Of a stretch of 64,000 nucleotides of DNA, positions 45,717-54,416 are shown one piece after another (position 1 is the stretch's first letter; each line of letters begins with the position of its first letter). The translations under genes were made by a program, and so were the position numbers. The notes beneath the pieces are model-generated. The model saw nothing but the letters and a program-made list of their open reading frames with translations. It was not told the DNA's origin and made no database searches. The stretch lies in contig JALORC010000052.1 in the NCBI GenBank assembly GCA_025459175.1, positions 1-64,000 of the forward strand, in the 5' to 3' direction. The stretch comes from Planctomycetota bacterium (GTDB taxonomy: Bacteria; Planctomycetota; UBA1135; UBA2386).

Positions 45717-46918
45717 TGGTTCTCGAGCAGCGGGATCAGCAGGCGCGGGCTCGCGGCCACGGTGTTGTTCAGCGTGTGGCAGACCATGACCTTGCCACCG
45801 TCCTTCGGCCGGTAGCGCAGGTCGAGTCGCCGCGCCTGGTAGTCGTAGAAGCGCGACGCCGAGTGGGTCTCGCCGTAGTTGCCGCGCGACGGCATCCAGG
45901 TCTCGATGTCGTACTTCATCGCCTGCGGCACGCCGAGGTCGCCGCCGCACACCGCGACCACGCGGTACGGCAGCTCGAACGCCTGCAGCATGTCCTCGGC
46001 GTTCTTGACGATCGCGTGGTGGTGCTCGATCGAGCGCGCCTTGTCGGCGACGTCGACGATGACCTGCTCGACCTTCTGGAACTGGTGCACGCGGTAGAGG
46101 CCGCGCGTGTCCTTGCCGTAGGTGCCGGCTTCGCGCCGGAAGCACACTGAACGCGCGACGTACTTCTTCGGCAGGTCGGCCTCGGCCAGCATCTCGCCGG
46201 CGTGCAATGACGTCACCGGCACCTCGCTGGTGCCGATCAGGTTCAACCCGTCCTTCTCGGCGCGATAGGTCTGCTCCTCACCACCGGGGAAGAAGCCGGT
46301 GCCGAACATCGCCGCGTCGCGCACCAGGTGCGGCGGGTCGACCGGCGTGAAGCCGCGCGCCACCAGCAGATCGACCGCGTAGCGCAGCACGGCGTCGTGC
46401 AGCAGCGCCAGATCGCCGAACAGGAAGTAGTTGCGCGAGCCGGCCATCTTCGACGCGCGCTCGAAGTCGAGCCAGCCCTGCGCCTCGCCGAGATCGTAGT
46501 GCGCCCGCGGCGCGAAGCCGAACTCGCGCACGGTGCCCCAGCGGCGCACCTCGACGTTCTCGGTGTCGTCCTTGCCGTCCGGCACGTCGGCGTCGGGCAC
46601 GTTCGGGATCAACGCCAGCTGCTGGTCGAGCTCGACCTTCAGCTGCTTCTCCCGCTCCTCGAGCGCCTGCATGTCGACCTTCTTCTCCTTCTGCTTCGCC
46701 AGGAACGCCTCGCGCTCGGCCGGGCCCAGCTTGCCGAGCTCCTTGCCCGCGTTCTTCAGCTCGCTGCGCATCGCGTCGAGCTTCGGGGTCATGCCACGCA
46801 GCTCGACGTCGAGCTGCAGGGCGCGATCGACCGCGGCGGCGCGGTCGGGGAGACGTTTCTTCAGCGCGCCTTGGCGCGCGGCGTCCGGGTTGTCGCGGAG
46901 CCACTTGAGGTCCAACAT
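45629..46918 (-). CDS. serS: seryl-tRNA synthetase
   Basis: 429 residues, normal length. It attaches Ser to tRNA(Ser). The N-terminal long helical hairpin (tRNA-binding arm, EREAFLAKQKEKKVDMQALEE) is followed by the class II catalytic core: motif 2 FRREAGTYGKDTRGLYRVHQF and motif 3 near the C-terminus. Motif 3 reads LNNTVAASPRLLIPLLENHQ, somewhat different from the common LNGSGLAVGRTL. The ATG at 46918 is clear. It is convergent with gspJ. Confidence 0.95.
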   Translation of the reverse strand: MLDLKWLRDNPDAARQGALKKRLPDRAAAVDRALQLDVELRGMTPKLDAMRSELKNAGKELGKLGPAEREAFLAKQKEKKVDMQALEEREKQLKVELDQQLALIPNVPDADVPDGKDDTENVEVRRWGTVREFGFAPRAHYDLGEAQGWLDFERASKMAGSRNYFLFGDLALLHDAVLRYAVDLLVARGFTPVDPPHLVRDAAMFGTGFFPGGEEQTYRAEKDGLNLIGTSEVPVTSLHAGEMLAEADLPKKYVARSVCFRREAGTYGKDTRGLYRVHQFQKVEQVIVDVADKARSIEHHHAIVKNAEDMLQAFELPYRVVAVCGGDLGVPQAMKYDIETWMPSRGNYGETHSASRFYDYQARRLDLRYRPKDGGKVMVCHTLNNTVAASPRLLIPLLENHQQQDGTVRVPAALQPYLGGRSSLGRPIW

Positions 46919-46983
46919 GCGCGCGGCAGTCTAGGCAAGCCGGGCCGGCGAGGCGAGCCTGCAGCCAGCGGGACCTGCGGCGG

Positions 46984-49083
46984 TCACTGCCAGAGCGACT
47001 TGACCTCGCCGAACACCGGGTGCTTCTTGATCGACAGCTGCAGCTTCATGCCGGCCTGCGGCAGCTTGACCTTGAGCTCCAGCGGCCCGCTGCGATAGCC
47101 ATCCGGCATCGGGAAGCAGGCCACCATCAGCCCGGCATTGGGGTAGGACTTGACCGCCTCGTTGACGAGGTCCCAGTTGGTGAAGCGCAGGAACTTGCCC
47201 GCCGACCGGGCGCCCTTGCCGTCGCCTTCCTTGGCCATCGCCACGTCGCAGGCGACCGACATACCGTGGTAGTCGGTGAACACACAGCCGCTGGATTCAC
47301 CGAGGAACACCTTCATGGCCGGGATCACGACCGTGTCCTCGCCGGTGCGCTCGAACTGCAGTGCGAACGGGGCCCCCATGCGCAGTTCGTAGGTCTTGCC
47401 GGCCTCGACCGCGAACGAGCGGCTCTGGCCCTGGAACAGGTTCGCGGTCTGCACGCGCGGCGCCTTGCCGATCACGAGGCGCCCGAAGATCACCGCGTAC
47501 TCGCCGGCCGGTACTTCGACCTCCTTGCCGCCGGCGACGTCGAAGAACGCCGTGCGCAGGTCCCCGACCCCCTGCACCACCAGCTGCGCCGGCGCGGTCG
47601 GCTTCGGGCCGCTCCACACCAGCTTGATCTTGCCGGTCTTCAGGTACTCGGGATTGAACGGTCGCACCGTGACGTCGTCGCCGCTGGCCTTCTTCACGTG
47701 ATGCCAACCGGTCGACAGCTTGACGAACTCGGAGTGCGGCACCCGCGGCCCCTTGCCGACCCGCATCGAGTCCAGCATCGGCACCACGGTGCCGTTGGTC
47801 GGATCGCCGAGCGTGTAGGACTTGAACTCGCCAGCCAGCGGCTCGACGTCGCCCGGATTGCCGTTGGCGTTGTCGTCGTAGAGCGTGACGGTGTCGGCGC
47901 CGATCTGTCCTTTCCAGCTGGCAGCGCTGCGGTAGTAGACGTTGGCCAGCGTGTCGGACGGCGCGAAGTTGCCCTCCGACTCGTTGATCAGCTCGCGGTC
48001 GGTGCCGAGCCAGAACGCCATCGCGTACGGGACCTTGCGACCGCCATCGAGCCAGAACGACGTGACCTTGCCCTTGCTGCCGGCATCGACCTCGATGGCG
48101 TCCTTGGTGTCGTTCGGCGCCAGCGACAGCGCGAACTTCGCGGCCCCGGCGCGCACCAGGTAGAGCTTGCTGCGCTTGAACCAGGCGATCTCCTGCGCCG
48201 AGCCTTCCTTGGCCAGCGAGATCTGCCACCAGAACGCCGGCACCGGCCCGCCCTTGGGCCCGTAGTCGAGTTCGTCCCAGTTGGTCAGCGCCTCGAACTT
48301 CAGCGGCACGGCGACCCCCGCGACCCCGGGCATCACCAGCGCCTCGACGCCCTTGGCGTCGGCGCTGTAGCCGTCGGCCTTCTTCTTGTCGCCCTTCTTC
48401 TGGTCCTCCTCGATGCGCTGCTTCTCCGACTTCGCGAACTCGGTGTTGCGGATGAAGTGCTCGTCGAAGGCGTAGTTCCAGGCCTTGCGCGCCTCGGCGA
48501 ACCCGTCGATCGCCTCGACCACCGCCTTGCGGTCGTCGATCGTCTTGTCGGGCATCTTGCTGCCGACGATGCTGGCGAAGCTGTAGAGCTCGGCGACCTC
48601 GAGATAGTGGCCGAACTGCTGCGCGTTCTGGGCCAGCTTCAGGTAGTCCTGCATCACCGACAGGTAGTCGGCCTTGACCAGCGCCTTGCTGACGACATCG
48701 GTGTACTGGACCCAGAGCTTGTAGGACTGGTCGCGGCTCTTGCGCAGGGCGTCCTGCATGCCCTTGTCGGCGCCGTTGAGCCAGCGCTCGAGCTTGTCGA
48801 TCGTCTCGCTGCCCTCGAAGCAGCGCTTCCACGACGCCGCCAGCGCATCGACCTTGGCGATCCCCTCGGCCTTGCCGGCCTGCTTGTCCCAATAGACCGA
48901 CTCGTAGTAGTTGAGCGCCTGGTGCGGCCCGCGCTTGACCGCCTTGTCGATCAACTTGTCGTCGGCGAGCTCGATGCCCTTGTTGAAGTCGTTGCGGAAC
49001 TGAACGGTGGCGGGATCCTGCGCCGAGAGCGGCGAGCACAGGAACAGGAGAACGGTGGCGAGCAGGAGCTGCAGTCGGGACAT
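46984..49083 (-). CDS. large secreted lysine-rich protein, unknown family
   Basis: 699 residues. A signal peptide (PLSAQ) precedes a helical part (~residues 25-220), then a beta-rich region with repeated Gly-Lys-Ala motifs (KEGSAQEIAWF, SYTLGDPTNGTVV, GGKEVEVPAGEYAVIFG). No domain was recognised, but the Lys content is far above that of neighbours, and much of the sequence has conserved-looking beta-strand spacing. A weak Shine-Dalgarno (GAGG) precedes ATG 49083. It is not clearly in an operon: serS lies 65 bases downstream and the rhomboid gene 92 bases upstream on the same strand. Confidence 0.6.
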   Translation of the reverse strand: MSRLQLLLATVLLFLCSPLSAQDPATVQFRNDFNKGIELADDKLIDKAVKRGPHQALNYYESVYWDKQAGKAEGIAKVDALAASWKRCFEGSETIDKLERWLNGADKGMQDALRKSRDQSYKLWVQYTDVVSKALVKADYLSVMQDYLKLAQNAQQFGHYLEVAELYSFASIVGSKMPDKTIDDRKAVVEAIDGFAEARKAWNYAFDEHFIRNTEFAKSEKQRIEEDQKKGDKKKADGYSADAKGVEALVMPGVAGVAVPLKFEALTNWDELDYGPKGGPVPAFWWQISLAKEGSAQEIAWFKRSKLYLVRAGAAKFALSLAPNDTKDAIEVDAGSKGKVTSFWLDGGRKVPYAMAFWLGTDRELINESEGNFAPSDTLANVYYRSAASWKGQIGADTVTLYDDNANGNPGDVEPLAGEFKSYTLGDPTNGTVVPMLDSMRVGKGPRVPHSEFVKLSTGWHHVKKASGDDVTVRPFNPEYLKTGKIKLVWSGPKPTAPAQLVVQGVGDLRTAFFDVAGGKEVEVPAGEYAVIFGRLVIGKAPRVQTANLFQGQSRSFAVEAGKTYELRMGAPFALQFERTGEDTVVIPAMKVFLGESSGCVFTDYHGMSVACDVAMAKEGDGKGARSAGKFLRFTNWDLVNEAVKSYPNAGLMVACFPMPDGYRSGPLELKVKLPQAGMKLQLSIKKHPVFGEVKSLWQ

Positions 49084-49175
49084 CGCGGACCTCGTGGCCG
49101 CGATGCTACCGCAGGCGGGCGGCGAACACGCACTCGCCGTCGCGAACGCTCGGCGGCCGGCCGCGCCGCCGCCTC

Positions 49176-50009
49176 TCAGTGCCCCTTCTGGGCTCGGCGG
49201 CTGGCCTGCTCGAGCACGCGGCGTTCCTCCGGCCGCAGCGCGGTGATGCCCTCGACCTTGACCTTGGCCAGGATCGCGTCGAGCTGCTGTTCGGCCGCCG
49301 CCGCCGCCGCCTGGGCGCGGGCCTGCGAACGTGCGCGCAGCGCTGCCCGCCACCGCGCGAACAGGCCGGGCCGGGCACCGTAGGGCGGCTCGACGAACCA
49401 GTTCGCCCGATACGCGACGTAGCCGAGCAGGGCCCCACCGAGGTGCGCGCTGTGCGAGACGCCGCCGGAGGTGCCGGTCGCCAGTTCGACGAAGGTCTGG
49501 TAGGCGCCGAGCGCGATCAGCAGCGCCGCCAGCCCCCACAGCGGCATCTGCACGATCAGGAACACGATCCGCGCCTGTGGCTGCAGGCACGCCGCGTAGA
49601 CCAACAGGCCGTAGCACGCGCCGCTGGCACCGATCAGCCCGCCGCCCGGGTGCCCCTGCGCCGCCTGCAGCGCGAGGTGCCCGAGCGCGCCGAGGAAGCC
49701 GGCCCACAGGTAGAGCCGGACCAGACCATCGCGGCCGAGCCGCGCCTCCGCCATCGGGCCGAACACCCACAGCGCGACCATGTTCATGACCAGGTGCAGC
49801 GGGTCCTGGAAGCTGTGCGTGAACTGGTAGCTCACCAGCCGCAGCAGGCCGAGGCCGTAGCCGTCCCACAGCCCCGACCACGAGAACGCGAACCACGTCC
49901 CGAGCCGGCCGAAGGCGAGCGCGTTGACGACGAACACGGCCAGGTTGACCAGGAACAGCGCCCCGGTCGCGGGCGGCAACGGCAGGCGGAAACGAGAGCC
50001 GTGGTTCAT
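49176..50009 (-). CDS. rhomboid-family intramembrane serine protease
   Basis: 277 residues. The rhomboid core shows the oxyanion pair His72/Asn76 in HLVMNMVALWVFG, the catalytic Ser129 in GASGACYG and the catalytic His189 in HSAHLGG, with six or seven transmembrane segments. It cleaves substrates within the membrane. A soluble C-terminal extension of ~75 residues (Ala/Arg/Gln-rich coiled coil, then VKVEGITALRPEERRVLEQAS) is similar to that seen in GlpG-like planctomycete proteins with a short helical tail. The ATG at 50009 is 64 bases from the divergent folD start. Confidence 0.9.
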   Translation of the reverse strand: MNHGSRFRLPLPPATGALFLVNLAVFVVNALAFGRLGTWFAFSWSGLWDGYGLGLLRLVSYQFTHSFQDPLHLVMNMVALWVFGPMAEARLGRDGLVRLYLWAGFLGALGHLALQAAQGHPGGGLIGASGACYGLLVYAACLQPQARIVFLIVQMPLWGLAALLIALGAYQTFVELATGTSGGVSHSAHLGGALLGYVAYRANWFVEPPYGARPGLFARWRAALRARSQARAQAAAAAAEQQLDAILAKVKVEGITALRPEERRVLEQASRRAQKGH

Positions 50010-50073
50010 GGTCGGTGCGTAGGCCGGGCGGCCTCGCTATCTTTCGGCGCTTCTACCTCCGGAGACGTAGTCG

Positions 50074-50916
50074 GTGCCAGCCCAACTTCTAGACGGCAAG
50101 AAGGTCGCCCAACAGCTGCGCGAGCGGCTCCGAGAGGCCCGTGCGACGCTGGGTTCGCGTCCGGTGCGCCTGGTCTCGGTCGAGATCGGCCAGAACCCCG
50201 CCGCCGCGGTCTACGTGCGCAACCAGCAGCGGGCGGCGCTCGAGGTCGGCATCGACATGGAGGTGACCAACCTGCCGCTCGGCACCAAGGAGAGCGAGCT
50301 GGTGGCCCGGATCGGCGAACTGAACCGTCGCCCCGAGGTCGCCGGCATCCTGGTGCAGCGCCCGTTGCCACCCGGCATCGACCCGCGCGCCGTGCAGTCG
50401 GCGATCGATCCGCACAAGGACGTCGAGGGCATGCACCCCGCCAACATGGGGGCGATCCTCTACCGCGAACCGCTGCTGCCACCGTGCACCGCGGCGGCCG
50501 CCCAGCACCTGATCCTGGCCACCGGCCTCGACCTGCGCGGCGCCGAGACGGTCGTGGTCGGCCACAGCGAGATCGTCGGCAAGCCGATCGCGGTGCTGCT
50601 GCTGCACCACCTGTCGACGGTCACCGTGTGCCACATCGGCACCCGCAAGCTGGTCGACCACACCCGCCGCGCCGACATCCTGGTGGTCGCGGTCGGCAAG
50701 GCCGGTTTGATCCACGGCGACATGATCAAGCCCGGCGCCTGCGTCATCGACGTCGGCATCAACCAGGGCGCCGACGGCCGCATCACCGGCGACGTCGACT
50801 TCGCGTCGACGAGCCCGGTCGCGGGCTACCTGACGCCGGTGCCGGGTGGCGTCGGGCCGGTCACCGTAGCGATGCTGCTGCGCAACACGCTGCGCGCCGC
50901 CGGCATCGCGATCTGA
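50074..50916 (+). CDS. folD: FolD-type methylenetetrahydrofolate dehydrogenase/cyclohydrolase, altered active site
   Basis: 280 residues, typical length. FolD oxidises 5,10-methylene-THF to 10-formyl-THF via the methenyl form. The family blocks GILVQRPLP, DPHKDVEGMHPAN, PPCTAAA and TPVPGGVGPVTVAMLL are present, with Gln95 and Asp116 retained. The catalytic Lys of the YxxxK motif (E. coli K54) is replaced by Gln: here YVRNQQ (Gln51). The NADP-binding GRS is GHS (residues 163-165). These changes suggest loss of cyclohydrolase activity and a different cofactor preference. The GTG start is preceded by a GGAG. Confidence 0.85.
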   Translation: MPAQLLDGKKVAQQLRERLREARATLGSRPVRLVSVEIGQNPAAAVYVRNQQRAALEVGIDMEVTNLPLGTKESELVARIGELNRRPEVAGILVQRPLPPGIDPRAVQSAIDPHKDVEGMHPANMGAILYREPLLPPCTAAAAQHLILATGLDLRGAETVVVGHSEIVGKPIAVLLLHHLSTVTVCHIGTRKLVDHTRRADILVVAVGKAGLIHGDMIKPGACVIDVGINQGADGRITGDVDFASTSPVAGYLTPVPGGVGPVTVAMLLRNTLRAAGIAI

Positions 50917-50980
50917 CCTGTCGCGCGCTGGCGCCGTTCCCGGCCGCCAGAGCACCGGACAGGCTCATTGGGCAGGCAGC

Positions 50981-53050
50981 TCAGCGGGCCGCCAGTTCGC
51001 CGGTTGGCAACGGCGGCGCCGTCGGCGCCGGATCCGGGCGGAACCAGACGTCGGCGGCTCCGACCAGCAGGAAACCACCGAGCACCATGTAGCTGACCCA
51101 GACCCCGGTCAGCAGATCGCTCGAGAAGCCGTAGGCGTGCAGGCCGACGCCGAGCAGGTTGGTGTGGAACCACGAGAACACGACGATCATGCCGGTCGCG
51201 ACCGCCCACAGCGCGAAGCCGGCGTCGCGCACCATGCCGGTCATGCGCGCGTGCAGCAGCGCGATCTGCGACAGGCAGATCAGCAGCGCGCCGTTCTCCT
51301 TCGGGTCCCAGCCCCAGAAGCGACCCCATGAGTCGTTGGCCCACACGCCGCCGAGGATCGTGCCGACCACCGAGGTGGCGAGGCTGAAGCAGGTGATGCC
51401 GTAGGTGACGCGCGCCAGCGACTTCGCCAGCGTCGAGGCCGGATGGTCGATGCGCAGCACCCGCACCGCGATCCAGGCCATCGCCACGAACGCCGCCGCG
51501 ACGCCGGAGAAGTAGCCCATGTTCATGGTCGGCACGTGGATGCCGAGCCAGAAGTTGCTGAGCAGCACCGCCTGCAGCGGCTTCATCGTGTCCTGCGCGT
51601 CGGCGACCTCGAACAGCCGCGCGAAGAAGATGAACAGCGTGCCGACGAACGTCGCCAGCACCAGAGCGATGCGCCGCGGCAGCATCGCCTCGGCGATCAG
51701 CAGCGTCAGCGCGCCACCACCGCCGATGAACAGGAACGTGTCGTAGAGGCGCGCGATCGGCGGGTGGCCGGTGATCAGGCAGCGCATCCAGACGTCGGCG
51801 GTCAGCATCACCAGCGCCGCGCTCGCCGTCAGCATGGTCGCCCACCACAGCAGACGATTGCGCGGCAGCACGCACGCGACGACGCCCAGCACGAAGGCCA
51901 GCAGGAACGTCATCATCGCGTGGAAGTGCCAGTTCGCGCGGTAGTAGTACGACTCGAGCACCACTTCGCCGCGCTCGCCACGCTGGTCGGCAGCGGCGGC
52001 GACCGCCTGCAGGTAGGAGCCCAGGTGGCGCTCGGCGTCGGCGGTCGACCCAGCCATCAGCCCAGCTTCGAGGCTCGTGACCATCGCCACGTGCCGGCTG
52101 TCGACCTTGCCGCGCATCGCGTCGTTGAGGACCTCCGGCACCGTGTGCCAGGTGTCCGCTTCCCCGACCGGCTTCGCCGGCGGCAACAGCTTGGCGCCGC
52201 GGTCGGCTTCCATCGCCTCGGTCAGGTGCGAGAGCACCCGACTCAGGTTGCCGTACTCCGGCTTCTCGAAGTCGGCGCCGTTCGGATCGAGCTTGCCCAC
52301 CAACGCCCGGAACGCCTCGCTCTGCTGCATCACCGTGGACAGGCCGATGCGATCGCCGTCCGCGGCGATTTCCTCGTCGCTGCGACCGCGCGCCTTCGCC
52401 GCGTCGCGCCGGCCGGCGAGGTGCGCCGCGAACAAGGTGCGCAGCGCCTCGCCCTCGACCGCGATGGGGCTCTGCAGCGCGGCCAGCTGCTGGTGCAGCC
52501 GGTGGTAGACGACGAGCTGTCGGAACAGCTGCAGGACCTGGACCTCGACCTCGCTGCGCTTGTTCTGCGGCTTGCCTTCGTACTGGTCGGCGAGCTCCGT
52601 CAGCTTCTGCCCCTGCGGCAGCAGCTGCGCGTAACTGAGGTACTCGAAGCCCTGCTTCTGGCCGCCGTGCTGGAACCCGAGCGCCGACATCACCTCGACG
52701 TTCTCGATCCGGAACATCGGGTAGTGCGCCGCCTGATCCGGGAAGCACCAGACGTCGAGCAGCCACTCGGTCGGGCTCAGCTTGACGGTGCGATCGCCGT
52801 CGGGGCCGGACGTCACGAACTGCACGTCGCGGCGGCCGTGCACCGCGTAGAGCGAGAACGATGCCAGCGTCGAGAACGGCATCACCCGCCCGTCCTGCTG
52901 CAGCGGCAGCGCCCCGAACTCGCGCACGAAGTCCGCGGACCACGGCGCGCGCAGCTCGACGGTGCTCTGCAGGCGCGGCGCCGGGCGACTGCAGGCGCCG
53001 AGCAGCGACAGCAGGGCGAGGATCAACAACGACAGCGGGCGGAGGTTCAT
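50981..53050 (-). CDS. ccsA: cytochrome c biogenesis protein CcsA with large periplasmic N-terminal region
   Basis: 689 residues, more than twice a minimal CcsA. A signal or lipobox (LLGAC) starts a ~370-residue periplasmic part (FGALPLQQDGRVMPFSTLASFSL onwards, containing helices) that is followed by eight transmembrane segments of the CcsA/ResC fold. The heme-handling WWD-type motif reads WGRFWGWDPKENGALL, and conserved His lie in HFHAMMT, LHARMTG and FSWFHTN. With ResB it forms the System II machine that delivers heme to apocytochromes c outside the cytoplasm. It begins 22 bases after the resB stop. Confidence 0.9.
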   Translation of the reverse strand: MNLRPLSLLILALLSLLGACSRPAPRLQSTVELRAPWSADFVREFGALPLQQDGRVMPFSTLASFSLYAVHGRRDVQFVTSGPDGDRTVKLSPTEWLLDVWCFPDQAAHYPMFRIENVEVMSALGFQHGGQKQGFEYLSYAQLLPQGQKLTELADQYEGKPQNKRSEVEVQVLQLFRQLVVYHRLHQQLAALQSPIAVEGEALRTLFAAHLAGRRDAAKARGRSDEEIAADGDRIGLSTVMQQSEAFRALVGKLDPNGADFEKPEYGNLSRVLSHLTEAMEADRGAKLLPPAKPVGEADTWHTVPEVLNDAMRGKVDSRHVAMVTSLEAGLMAGSTADAERHLGSYLQAVAAAADQRGERGEVVLESYYYRANWHFHAMMTFLLAFVLGVVACVLPRNRLLWWATMLTASAALVMLTADVWMRCLITGHPPIARLYDTFLFIGGGGALTLLIAEAMLPRRIALVLATFVGTLFIFFARLFEVADAQDTMKPLQAVLLSNFWLGIHVPTMNMGYFSGVAAAFVAMAWIAVRVLRIDHPASTLAKSLARVTYGITCFSLATSVVGTILGGVWANDSWGRFWGWDPKENGALLICLSQIALLHARMTGMVRDAGFALWAVATGMIVVFSWFHTNLLGVGLHAYGFSSDLLTGVWVSYMVLGGFLLVGAADVWFRPDPAPTAPPLPTGELAAR

Positions 53051-53072
53051 GGCAGGTCGGTGCTCGATGGGT

Positions 53073-54416
53073 TCAGGACTGCAGCGACACGCGGGTCGAC
53101 GACCGCAGGAAGCGATTCAGCTTGGCGGTGAAGTGGATCAACAGGCCGGCGGCGATCACCCAGCAGGCCCACTTCGGCCAGTCGTCCGAGGGGTTGTAGG
53201 CGACCTCGAACACCGAGTACCACGGCGGGCCGCCCATCGGCTGCGGCCCCCAGTTGGTCTGGTAGACCACGTAGCCGGCCTCGCGCAGCGGGTTGTTCAT
53301 CCAGATCTCGGTCGGCCGCGGCGTGTCGCCGCTCATCACCGAGACGAAGCTGCGGAAGTCCTTCGGCGACATCGTGCCGGGGTGATCCAGCTTCTGGAAC
53401 TTGTCGAGGCGCAGCGCGAACGGCAGCTCGAACAGCACGTGGCGCAGGTCGAGCCCGTAGCGCTGGCCCTTCACCGTGAACGTGAACGGGTAGCGCTTGC
53501 CGTCGTCGGGCAGGCGCGGCGCCCCATAGACGATGCCCTCGATGCGCTCGCCCCCACCTTCCGGGAACACCGTCACGTAGCAGCCCGCGATCTCGGCCTC
53601 GCTGCGCGGCTGCTGGCCAGGTGGCCACGACTGCGGCAGCAGCACGGCCCCGTCGACGACCGGGTTGGTGGTCTGCACCATCGGCCCCTTCGGCACCGCG
53701 CGACAGAAGTCGTGCCAGTGATGCACCTGCACCGCGAACGGCAGCCCTTGCGGCTGCAGCGTCACGCTGCCCTCGCCGCGCGCGGCCCACAGCGCCTGCT
53801 CCGGCACCACGCGCTCCTCGATCGTAGAGCCCTTGTCGACCAGCAGCGCCAGCTCGAAGTCGTGGAAGCTGACGAAGCGGTTGGTCGCGTAGACGCGGTC
53901 CGGGGCGGTGTTGCCGTCCTTCGGCGTCTCGTACAGCGCGAGGCTGCCGGACCACGAGTAGTGCATCTTCACGAAGCCGGCGACCAGCAACAGCGCGATG
54001 CCGATGTGCGTGATCAGGATGCCGGCGTTGCGCGCCTGCCACTTCATCCGCAGCAGGCCGCCGACCATCAAGTTCACGAACAACAGCCCCATCACCGGGT
54101 AGGCGCCCGGCAGCGGGATCACCAGCTGCCGCGCGGTGCCGTCGGCGTGGGGCCACAGCGGCTCGCCCCACCAGAACAGGTCGAGCTTGGCCAGCACGAA
54201 CCACGACTCGAAGTACTCACGCTGCACCTCGAACGTGCTGCGGGTGGTCTGCGCCAGCGTGCCGAGCCACGTCAGCGCCGCCAGGATCAGCACCAGCCAG
54301 ACCGCGAGCCGCATCGAACCGAGTCCGCGCAGCAGCAGCGTCCCGAGCGACATCGGCAGCGCCGGGACGTCCGGGCGCGACACCGCCGCGGCTGCCGTGG
54401 CCGGCGCCGCGCTCAC
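53073..54416 (-). CDS. resB: cytochrome c biogenesis protein ResB
   Basis: 447 residues. ResB is the partner of CcsA in System II cytochrome c maturation. The typical layout is seen: transmembrane segments at ~36-54 and ~104-122, a third at ~133-151 (GILITHIGIALLLVAGFVK), a large periplasmic domain, and a final helix (WACWVIAAGLLIHFTAKL). The LAALTWLGTLAQ start block and SWSGSLALYE are characteristic. The GTG start overlaps the stop of the lipoprotein gene by 4 bases; ccsA follows 22 bases later. Confidence 0.88.
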   Translation of the reverse strand: MSAAPATAAAAVSRPDVPALPMSLGTLLLRGLGSMRLAVWLVLILAALTWLGTLAQTTRSTFEVQREYFESWFVLAKLDLFWWGEPLWPHADGTARQLVIPLPGAYPVMGLLFVNLMVGGLLRMKWQARNAGILITHIGIALLLVAGFVKMHYSWSGSLALYETPKDGNTAPDRVYATNRFVSFHDFELALLVDKGSTIEERVVPEQALWAARGEGSVTLQPQGLPFAVQVHHWHDFCRAVPKGPMVQTTNPVVDGAVLLPQSWPPGQQPRSEAEIAGCYVTVFPEGGGERIEGIVYGAPRLPDDGKRYPFTFTVKGQRYGLDLRHVLFELPFALRLDKFQKLDHPGTMSPKDFRSFVSVMSGDTPRPTEIWMNNPLREAGYVVYQTNWGPQPMGGPPWYSVFEVAYNPSDDWPKWACWVIAAGLLIHFTAKLNRFLRSSTRVSLQS

